Assembly: GCA_963565915.1 (NCBI GenBank)
Contig: OY751495.1
Coordinates: forward strand, 3,906,001-3,970,000
From: Entoloma clypeatum
Taxonomy: Eukaryota > Basidiomycota > Agaricomycetes > Agaricales > Entolomataceae
Length of the DNA stretch: 64,000 bases
Direction of reading: 5' to 3'
Shown piece after piece: positions 22,191 through 30,428 of the stretch. The position numbers and the translations under genes were made by a program. How positions within the stretch are numbered: position 1 is the first letter of the stretch; the number at the start of each line of letters is the position of its first letter. The notes beneath the pieces are model-generated. The model worked only from the letters and a program-made list of their open reading frames with translations, ran no database searches and was not told the DNA's origin.

Positions 22191-22520
22191 CTTTGTGCTT
22201 GGAGATGTTTATTTGTCAAAGACTCTTGAGGATGGCTTGACACTCCTTGACAGTTTCAGGAGGCCGCTGCAATGTTCCTGGCTTGACTGGAGGCTTGACT
22301 GCTGGAGCCCTCGCATCACTTGGTCCACTAGGAGTTGAACTAGATAACCCAAGAGACGTGAGACCAGAGGCTGAGGGCATGGTCCCAGCAGAGGGGGACT
22401 CTGAAGCTGATCCAGGAGTGGCATCTTTGCTGGGGGCAGTAACATTCTTTGCGAACGAACTTGTTGAGATCTCAAACATAACAACTTTGGATAGGGGCTC
22501 CCAGAACTTGAACTAGACAA

Positions 22521-22859
22521 TCAATGAGAAAAAACTCGAGCCGGGAACATATACCTGCAGAGGGTGGGTGTGAGCAGAAATGAGATCCTTGTGGAGTCTC
22601 ACTTCCGTCCTCTCTTCAGGTAAGTCGTGCGAGCGGTCACAGCGATGGCACATGTACTGCGAGATCGCGTGCGTTCTTGCGCACATTGGGTTCATATAAA
22701 CACTAGTTTAAACCAGTGATGTTGGAGGACCCTAAGAGGACCCTTGTAAACCTACTTTAGGGCTTGGATACATGCTCACTTGTTTCACCATCAAGATTTA
22801 TTCAGACATATTTCTTCCCTCATTTCACACCACTTTGGGAAACCTGCATTCCTTTCTGA
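22521..22859. other. No gene recognised
   Basis: Lies between the Gag-like ORF and the helicase fragment. A minus-strand frame (22513-22695) has four Cys and several His residues but no known finger spacing. Nothing else is supported. Confidence 0.35.
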
Positions 22860-23148
22860 GTGATGTTGCCGCAGCCATCATCTATGCAAAACATGTGGAA
22901 TGCAAAAACTAAGGGCACCTGCTGGTTTCAAATCAAAACTGCTCTCAGCCTATATGCTGGGAAGGATGTCGTTGGGTGTGCTCCCACTGGAGCTGGGAAG
23001 ACTTTATCATTCTGGATACCATTGTTAATAGCTCTTGAGGAGGGGGTTGGATAAAATGATGTTTGTTGTCACACCATTGAACATATTCGGGAAGCAGAAC
23101 CAGCAGATGCTGGAGAAAGCAGGCCTGACTGCGATTTCTGTCAGTGTA
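22860..23148 (+). pseudogene. RecQ-like helicase fragment (motif I region)
   Basis: The frame reads FQIKTALSLYAGKDVVGCAP then TGAGKTLSFWIPLLIALEE, the Q-region and Walker A motif of a RecQ-type superfamily 2 helicase. A frameshift (about 23040) then gives DKMMFVVTPLNIFGKQNQ and MLEKAGLTAISVS, matching the motif Ia region. No DExH box or later motif exists, because gypsy and LINE sequence starts at about 23150. Repeated RecQ-like genes are common in basidiomycete genomes; this one is a fragment. Confidence 0.7.
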
Positions 23149-24389
23149 AGGGTGTGTCCTGGGTGTCCGACCACTGGATTGTTTTTTTTTTTTTTTTTTT
23201 TTTGGGTCAACAATTTATATAGCGGTATACTAGGGGTACAGTCTGCTTGACATAGAGTAAACTACATTGATCTGAGGATCTACATATGCATGAAGAACAA
23301 GCGGCGCAAAGCTCTGTTGAGCTGGTAAGTCCTTGCGCCAGGACGGGGGAGTCTGTTGTAAACAAACACATTAGTATGTGCGCCCAAATATTTGGCCGCG
23401 CGATACAAGAGCACTCCAACCTTGTGAGGTTGGCCGTTGAAGGCGCTGGGGGGTGTCTGTGCCCTACCCACCAAAGAAGCGCCTGTGCAGTTCTTCCCCT
23501 TTGATCGTGTTCGCTTGCCAGAGGGGGCTGCACCCCTTTGAACCCAGCGCGCTACCACGCGATTACCGCCAACGGTTGTGTTGGGCATTGGACGATCCCT
23601 GAAGGCAAACGCCCCTGGGTTATCCATGATGAATTTCCCGAAGTTGTCCCAGGTGGGAGTGTTCCTCAAGAAGGTGGGCATGTCTGGGGGCCTGGTGGGG
23701 TGGTGCAGACATTTGTAGAATACGTGGGCAAAGTCCTCGACAGACCCCAATCCACAGTCGCATTGTTCAATCTTGTCACCAATATTGAACCTGTGTCTAT
23801 AGTGGCCAATTGGAGCGTGACTGGTGAGGCCGCGGACCATTTGAGCCGTGAGGGATTGGGAGTGACCCACATCCTTAAGCCATGTGCCGCCCTTGAGGTG
23901 GGACCGTTTCATTCTTTTGGCCCGAGCATGGTCTTGGCGTCTGATGCACGACCTTGGGAATTGGTAGTGACGGCCAACATACTTGGGGGACTGATACAGG
24001 TTGTTCCAGTCGCCTAGCATGTCATCCAAGAATTGTTTCATGTTGAAATCGAGGGATCTGGGGGCCGACTCACCACACTCGATGTGTATCGAGGAGGCAA
24101 AGTCGTGCACTGCACGATGGGGTTCGAAGCCATGGTCCGCGCAATCAGGGACATGGTGAAAGAAGACCTTGGATTTCAGACCTGGTTCCTCAAACCAAGG
24201 GACCAGGTTACTGATGATAGCGAGCGCAGTTGCCTGCGATGAGTGGAGGTCCAGGTCTGTGGCGCGCCGAATGGCATTAACAGAGTCAGTGAAGATGTGG
24301 ATTTCTTCCAGTTGGGAGAGACCTCCTAGCAGAGTGACCAGGTTAGAGAACCCATGTCCTATAGCTAAGGTTTCAGTGTCATCTGATTG

Positions 24390-24516
24390 GATCTGGCGCC
24401 GATACCAAGAAGCAAACGTAAGTGCGGACTTCACCCACTTCTTTGAATCTAACCCCTCGCCTCGTCCAGCTGACCGAGACAATAGCCGCATTCAACCAAA
24501 CGTAGTTATATGTTAA
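24390..24516 (+). pseudogene. LINE-B ORF1 C-terminal remnant
   Basis: The frame DWIWRRYQEANVSADFTHFF to RIQPNVVIC and stop is the last 40 or so residues of ORF1, as also seen in LINE-A. Its TAA (24514-24516) overlaps the ORF2 start in the string ATGTTAA. Confidence 0.8.
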
Positions 24517-27500
24517 ATACAACTATGAATAAACTTGAGGGTTTGCGAATTCGCTCCCAGAACGTGTACCGAAAGAGCGTTCTCCTGTCAACTATGTTAG
24601 AGAGTCAGAAAGATAATCTCGACATAATCTTTGTGCAAGAGCCCCCCTGGGCTACCATTCGACATATCGCGTCCATGACGAGAAAGGACGGTGAGCCCCT
24701 TGTGGGTCCGCCGAGCCACCCTGACTGGATGTGCCTCCACCACTCGGAGCCTGTCCTTGATCCAGATAACCTGGATGAGGACCTTCGCCCCCGCGCCATA
24801 GTTTATGTTCATAGGCGGCGTACCGCTATGAAACCTAAACTTCGCTCAGACATCGTCCGCCACCGAGATGTCAATCTTCTTACGTTGTCTGTCCCCGAGG
24901 GCCAGATCAACCTAATTAATGCCTACTCGGATACGCAGGGCACTGCTATACGTATCCTTGCCACCCTTGGTACATCCCTTCCTCCTATTCGGTACATAGG
25001 TGGTGATTTTAATTGCCCCTCGCCGCTATGGGACCCCGAAGTGACGCGCCACAACCATAATGCGTCTCTCCTCTCGGACTTCGCATTCGCTCATGGGCTT
25101 GTTCATCATAGGACTGGGTTCACCCACTTCCCTAAGAATAACAATGCCCCATCCATCATCGACCTGGTCTTCCTCCCTAACACGGACAAGGACTCGATCA
25201 TCAAACTTGGGAGCCCTGACGAGTCGGACCACCGCTCGATCATCACCCTCCTCAGATCCCCCCTCATTAACGCGAAGGAACGCTACCGTATAGTACCGGA
25301 CTCGGAAGAGGAAACTCATTTCCTATCCGCACTCACGGATTCCATCTCCCCCATCCCTATTCCGGCTACGGCCACTAGGGAGGACATCACGAGTATTACA
25401 CAAAAGGTTCAGGAGCTCGTCCTGGCCGCGTGGACCGAATTCTCTCGCTCTCCCCGGAACTCGTTCCGGTCGAAGGGCTGGTGGGATAAGGACTGCAAGG
25501 CAGGGTGGCACACCTATTCCAATTCGGGTAAAACAGACCAAGACTGGCGCGTTATGCATAAAATCATACGCACTGCTAAGCGGAACTTTTTCGACAAGAA
25601 GATCGACGAAGTCTCCAACAAAAATAAGCGTCCTTGGGACCTTACTTCCTGGGTCGGCCCACGAAAGAACGCCTCTCCTGAGGCCATTATTTTTGAAGGC
25701 GAGACCTGCACCACCACTGCTGAGACCTGTGACGCCTTCCACAAGTCCTTCCAGTCCGCAGAAGCTCGACCCGTTGATCCCGACAGGCTGCGCAGCACCC
25801 TAGAACCTCAGCCCAAAAGGGACTGGGTTCCATTCACTTCGCAAGAGGTCCTCCAGGCCCTGGCCGGCTGTTCTAGCCGGTCAGCCCCTGGTCCCGACCA
25901 TCTTACGTGGACTCATCTTAAGTGCCTAATAGCACATAAACAAATCTTGAAGTTGTTCGTCTGGACCCTGAACGCCTGCCTCTCGGCAGGGTTTTGGCCT
26001 GACGCCTTCAAAATCTCAACGACCGTCATTATTCCTAAACCAAATAAGCCGGCGTACGACGTTCCCAAAGCATTTCGACCCATCGTGCTTCTAAACACCC
26101 TGGGCAAACTCTTTGAGAAAGCTATCGCCAACAGACTCCAGTGGGAACTAGCCCGCTATGGTCTGCTGCACCCAGGTCAATTTGGGGGGGTTCGACAGAA
26201 CTCCACTGAAGACGCCGGACAATTCCTTACCCACCTCATCCGTGCAGGATGGGCGAGGAAACTCAAGACAAGCGTTGTCGCCATCGACTTGGCCCAATAC
26301 TTTCCCTCTCTTAACCACTCGGTTATATCGCTCATACTAGATAGGATGGGATTCCCCGACACTGTCGTGGACTTCTTTTCAAATTACCTAGTAGGGAGAC
26401 AGACTCAATACGCCTGGGAGGACGACCTCTCAGACCTCTTCTCTGTTGACATTGGCGTAGGTCAGGGCTCCGCCCTCTCCCCTGTGCTATCGTCCATCTA
26501 TCTCGCCCCGCTGATGTACGCATTTCAAGCGGAACTATCACAGGCCAGCCTCATCTCATACGTCGACGACGGGACCATCATAGTCCAATCTGAGACGTGG
26601 AAGGAAAACCTTGCCAAATTAAAAAAAGCATACAAATGTCTGTTTGAGCTGACCACAGCCCTCGGGCTTGTCCTCGAGCACTCTAAATCGGAGGCATTCC
26701 ATTTTTCCAGAAAGAATGGCGACGATAACCCTCCGGTTGACCTCGGATTCGCGCCCTTCACCGGCGACTCCCCCCTCGTCCCCAAGACCTTCTGGAGGTA
26801 CTTGGGCTTCTTCTTCGACCGCAAGCTACTCTTTACTGAGCATGCGAAACGGTATGCCACTAAGGCCTTCTCAGCAACGGGAGCCTTACTATCCCTGGGA
26901 AACTCAGTCCGTGGACTCACTCCCAAACACAAACGCACCCTGTACCGATCGTGTATTTTGCCGATCGCGCTATACGGTGCTAATCTTTGGAACTTCGACG
27001 GCGCCCGCAACAAGGGTGTCGTCAAGTCTATCTCCAAAGTCCAAAGACGCGCAGCGTTATGGATCTTGGGAGCCTTCCGTACCACCCCCACAGGGGCGGT
27101 CGAAGCACTTGCTGGCCTGCCTCCGGTGCACTTGCACCTCAAGAAGCTCTCCTGCAGAAACCGTGTCCGCATGCACTCCCTTGCACCCAGACACATGACC
27201 GTCATGGTATGCGACGAGGATGACCCCTCCAAGCGTCCGTGGTACTCCCCGGAGTTTATGTACAACCTTAAATCCCCCCTCGTTGATATCTGGGCATACC
27301 GTGCAAATGTGACTGTCCCCCTATCGCCCTTTAATAACTACAACGAACCAGGGAAACGCGTCCTCGACCGATTCCCTGAACGCGTAATTCACGACATCAC
27401 CCTTATCCGCAGCAAGACCGCTAAGGACCGTGCCGAAGCCAGAAAGGCGCGCCTCATCACCCTTAACAAGGTGTTTGACGCCAACATCTGCTCCAACAAA

Positions 27501-28736
27501 GCCGCCGTCATTGTCACTGACGTGGCAGTTCCCTCCCTTTCGTCGGGCCACCAAGCTGTTGCAGCCTGGGAAACCTGGCACAAGGGGCACTCCATCGACA
27601 AAGACTGGGCGGCCGGCGGCCTCGCAGTCTCTGATGACACTGAAACCTTAGCTATCGGACATGGGTTCTCGAACCTGGTCAGTCTGCTTGGGGGTCTCTC
27701 TCAACTGGAAGAAATCCATATATTCACCGACTCTGTCAACGCCATTCGGCGCGCCACAGACCCGGACCTCCACTCCTCGCAGGCAACTGCGCTCGCTATC
27801 GTCAGTAACCTGATTCCTTGGTTTGAGGAACCCGGTCTGAAATCCAAGGTAATCTTCCACCATGTCCCCGACTGCTCGGACCATGGATTCGAACCCCACC
27901 GTGCAGTGCACGACTTCGCCTCCTCGATTCGCATTGAGTGTGGTGAGTCGGCCTCCAGATCCCTTGACTTCAACACGAAGCAATTCACGGATGACATGCT
28001 CAGTGACTGGGACAATCTGTACCAGTCCCCCAAGTATGTTGGCCGACATTATCAATTCCCGAGATCGTGCGTCAGACGCCAAGACCACGCTCGGGCCAAA
28101 CATATGAAGCCGTCCCATCTCAAGGGCGGTACATGGCTTAAGGATGTGGGTCACTCCCAATCCCTCACAGCACAAATGGTCCGCGGCCTCACCAGCCACG
28201 CCCCAATTGGCCACTACAGACATAGGTTCAACATCGGTGACAAAGTTGAACAATGCGACTGTGGTCTGGGGTCTGTCGAGGACTTCGCCCACGTTTTCTA
28301 CAAATGTCTGCACCACCCCACCAGGCCACCAGACATGCCCACCTTCTCGAGGAACTCCCCCACCTGGGACGTCTTCGGGAAATTTATCATGGATAACCCA
28401 GGGGCATTTGCCTTCCGGGATCGTCCAACGCCCAACACAACCGTCGGCGGTAGTCGCGTGGTAGCGCGCTGGGTTCAAAGGGGTGCAGCCCCCTCTGGCA
28501 AGCGAACGCGATCGAAGGATAAGAACCGCACAGGCGCTTCTTTGGGGGGTAGGGCGCAGACACCCCCCAGCGCCGCTAACGGCCAACCTCACAAGGTTGG
28601 AGTGCTCTTGTACCGCGCGGCCGAATATTCGGGTGCGCATACTAACGCGTTTGTTTATAACAAACTCCCCCGTCCTGGCGCGAGGACTCAACAGCTCGAC
28701 GGAGCTTTGCGCCGCTTGTTCTTCTTGCGTACGTAG
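24510..28736 (+). CDS. LINE ORF2 protein, 1,408 aa, intact
   Basis: An apurinic-type endonuclease occupies about residues 10-245, with FVQEPPW, GGDFNCPSPLWD near 163 and SDHRSI near 238. RT follows (about 480-760), with VAIDLAQYFPSLNHS, GQGSALSPVLSSIYLAP and YVDDGTIIV near 681. An RNase H-like domain starts near AVIVTDVAVP (about 997) with FTDSVNAIRRA. A Cys/His finger, CDCGLGSVEDFAHVFYKCLHH, lies near 1248. The order and RNase H suit fungal Tad/I-type LINEs. The protein nicks DNA and copies its RNA at the site. The ATG overlaps the ORF1 stop. The copy lacks the 5' end, so it cannot be transcribed from its own promoter. Confidence 0.9.
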   Translation: MLNTTMNKLEGLRIRSQNVYRKSVLLSTMLESQKDNLDIIFVQEPPWATIRHIASMTRKDGEPLVGPPSHPDWMCLHHSEPVLDPDNLDEDLRPRAIVYVHRRRTAMKPKLRSDIVRHRDVNLLTLSVPEGQINLINAYSDTQGTAIRILATLGTSLPPIRYIGGDFNCPSPLWDPEVTRHNHNASLLSDFAFAHGLVHHRTGFTHFPKNNNAPSIIDLVFLPNTDKDSIIKLGSPDESDHRSIITLLRSPLINAKERYRIVPDSEEETHFLSALTDSISPIPIPATATREDITSITQKVQELVLAAWTEFSRSPRNSFRSKGWWDKDCKAGWHTYSNSGKTDQDWRVMHKIIRTAKRNFFDKKIDEVSNKNKRPWDLTSWVGPRKNASPEAIIFEGETCTTTAETCDAFHKSFQSAEARPVDPDRLRSTLEPQPKRDWVPFTSQEVLQALAGCSSRSAPGPDHLTWTHLKCLIAHKQILKLFVWTLNACLSAGFWPDAFKISTTVIIPKPNKPAYDVPKAFRPIVLLNTLGKLFEKAIANRLQWELARYGLLHPGQFGGVRQNSTEDAGQFLTHLIRAGWARKLKTSVVAIDLAQYFPSLNHSVISLILDRMGFPDTVVDFFSNYLVGRQTQYAWEDDLSDLFSVDIGVGQGSALSPVLSSIYLAPLMYAFQAELSQASLISYVDDGTIIVQSETWKENLAKLKKAYKCLFELTTALGLVLEHSKSEAFHFSRKNGDDNPPVDLGFAPFTGDSPLVPKTFWRYLGFFFDRKLLFTEHAKRYATKAFSATGALLSLGNSVRGLTPKHKRTLYRSCILPIALYGANLWNFDGARNKGVVKSISKVQRRAALWILGAFRTTPTGAVEALAGLPPVHLHLKKLSCRNRVRMHSLAPRHMTVMVCDEDDPSKRPWYSPEFMYNLKSPLVDIWAYRANVTVPLSPFNNYNEPGKRVLDRFPERVIHDITLIRSKTAKDRAEARKARLITLNKVFDANICSNKAAVIVTDVAVPSLSSGHQAVAAWETWHKGHSIDKDWAAGGLAVSDDTETLAIGHGFSNLVSLLGGLSQLEEIHIFTDSVNAIRRATDPDLHSSQATALAIVSNLIPWFEEPGLKSKVIFHHVPDCSDHGFEPHRAVHDFASSIRIECGESASRSLDFNTKQFTDDMLSDWDNLYQSPKYVGRHYQFPRSCVRRQDHARAKHMKPSHLKGGTWLKDVGHSQSLTAQMVRGLTSHAPIGHYRHRFNIGDKVEQCDCGLGSVEDFAHVFYKCLHHPTRPPDMPTFSRNSPTWDVFGKFIMDNPGAFAFRDRPTPNTTVGGSRVVARWVQRGAAPSGKRTRSKDKNRTGASLGGRAQTPPSAANGQPHKVGVLLYRAAEYSGAHTNAFVYNKLPRPGARTQQLDGALRRLFFLRT

Positions 28737-28848
28737 GTCCTCGGACCGATGTAGTTTACTCTATGTCAAGCGGACTGTACCCTTAGTATACCGCTATACA
28801 AATTGGTGACCAAAAAAAAAAAAAAAAAAAAAAGGTTTCAGTGTCATC

Positions 28849-29077
28849 AGAGACTGCAAAGCCACCCGCTGCCCAGTCTTTGTTGATGGAGTACCCCATG
28901 TGCCAGGTTTCCCAAGCTGCAACAGCTTGATGGCCCAACGCAAGGGAGGGAACGGCCATGTCAGTGACAATGACGGCAGATTTGTTAGAGCAGATGTTGG
29001 TGTCGAACACCTTGTTAAGGGTGACGAGGTGTAACTTCCTGGCTTCGGCACGCTCCTTTGCGGTTTTGCCGCGGATA
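28849..29077 (-). other. LINE-A segment between the two nested LINEs
   Basis: Minus-strand ORF2 sequence TLNKVFDTNICSNKSAVIVT and AVPSLALGHQAVAAWETWH, joining the block after 24383 to the one after 40591. It ends in GTTTTGCCGCGGATA, duplicated at 40591-40605. Confidence 0.85.
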
Positions 29078-30119
29078 GACCGTCATGGTATGCGACGAGG
29101 AAGACCCCTCCAAGCGTCTGTGGTACTCCCCGGAATTTATGTACAATCTTAAATCCCCCCTCGTTGATATCTGGGCATACCGTGCAAATGTGACCGTCCC
29201 CCTATCACCCTTTAATGACTACAACGAACCAGGGAAACGCGTCCTCGACCGATTCCCTGATCGCGTAATTCACGACATCACCCTTATTCGCGGCAAGACC
29301 GCTAAGGAACGTGCCGAAGCCAGAAAGTCGCGCCTCATCACCCTTAACAAGGTGTTTGACGCCAACATCTGCTCCAACAAATCTGCCGTCATTGTCACTG
29401 ACGCGGCTGTTCCCTCCCTCACGTCGGGCCACCAAGCTGTTGCAGCTTGGGAAACCTGGCACATGGGGCACTCCATCGACAAAGATTGGGCGGCCGGCGG
29501 CCTCGCAGTCTCTGATGACACTGAAACCTTAGCTATCGGACATGGGTTCTCGAACCTGGTCAGTCTGCTTGGGGGTCTCTCTCAACTGGAAGAAATCCAT
29601 ATATTCACCGACTCTGTCAACGCCATTCGGCGCGCCACAGACCCGGACCTCCACTCCTCGCAGGCAACTGCGCTCGCTATCGTCAGTAACCTGATTCCTT
29701 GGTTTGAGGAACCCGGTCTGAAATCCAAGGTAATCTTCCACCATGTCCCCGACTGCTCGGACCATGGATTCGAACCCCACCGTGCAGTGCACGACTTCGC
29801 CTCCTCGATTCGCATTGAGTGTGGTGAGTCGGCCTCCAGATCCCTTGACTTCAACACGAAGCAATTCACGGATGACATGCTCAGTGACTGGGACAATCTG
29901 TACCAGTCCCCCAAGTATGTTGGCCGACATTATCAATTCCCGAGATCGTGCGTCAGACGCCAAGACCACGCTCGGGCCAAACATATGAAGCCGTCCCATC
30001 TCAAGGGCGGTACATGGCTTAAGGATGTGGGTCACTCCCAATCCCTCACGGCACAAATGGTCCGCGGCCTCACCAGCCATGCCCCAATTGGCCACTATAG
30101 ACATAGGTTCAACATCGGT

Positions 30120-30428
30120 TGTTGAAGTTCCACCTGGGCGCTAGCCACAGGCGTACTGAGCAACATAGCTACAGTGGAAGTACTCTATGATACCGCTATG
30201 GTCACTTACATGGTTTGGAGGGGTAAGGCTGGTGAGAGCGGTTGAGGCTGGTGAGAGCGATGGAGCTGGTTAAGAGTCAAGAGACAACTTGTTGATATTG
30301 ACAGTTTCCTGGTCTTATATACCGTACTACTGTTTGTACCAACCAAACAAGTATGTAATGAAGATATGTAAAGGTCACGTGATGTAATCTAATCTAATCT
30401 AATCTACATGATGGGAAAAGTTTCAACA
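30120..30428 (-). repeat. Copia LTR1 (3' end of complex)
   Basis: 309 bases, TGTTGAAGTTCC to GTTTCAACA, with four AATCT units near 30388-30408. A purine tract GGGGGGTGT-side (minus strand ATGGGGGG) lies at 30429-30437. Confidence 0.95.

Larger units (their letters stand above)
20322..22479 (-). pseudogene. Gag-like ORF of the DIRS/Ngaro-like element, split by LTRs
   Basis: Upstream of the inserted LTR the frame (22479-22216) is Ser/Pro-rich and ends KECQAILKSL, then TGA (22216-22218), then QINISKHK. Removing the LTR at 21333-22190, the same frame continues ANYNVHCKLNKIPGITPA and runs to about 20580. A frameshift then leads into a Cys-rich end: CHRFNANKCPNTKKDC, YRHICISCKQHGHGKSTC. This finger-rich ending is typical of the ORF before RT in basidiomycete elements of this class. 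Confidence 0.7.
18170..22520 (-). mobile_element. DIRS/Ngaro-like tyrosine-recombinase retroelement, degenerate
   Basis: On the minus strand a Gag-like protein (22479-20320), RT (about 20250-19330), RNase H (19310-18720) and a tyrosine recombinase (18670-18190) follow one another. This is the order of DIRS/Ngaro elements, which integrate with a tyrosine recombinase instead of an integrase. Several frameshifts and changed active-site residues show it is dead. A solo LTR at 21333-22190 splits the Gag region. I could not define the split direct or inverted terminal repeats. Confidence 0.8.
24384..28833 (+). mobile_element. LINE-B: 5'-truncated copy nested in LINE-A, ORF2 intact
   Basis: Starts within the end of ORF1 (24384) and ends in a 22-A tail at 28812-28833. 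It is flanked by a perfect 15-base duplication GGTTTCAGTGTCATC (24369-24383 and 28834-28848) belonging to LINE-A. 5' truncation and poly-A are signs of target-primed reverse transcription. Confidence 0.95.

Noticed and set aside
27648..28691. 347-codon minus-strand frame opposite LINE-B ORF2
   Set aside because: It mirrors the ORF2 coding strand and recurs opposite LINE-C; a shadow of codon bias.
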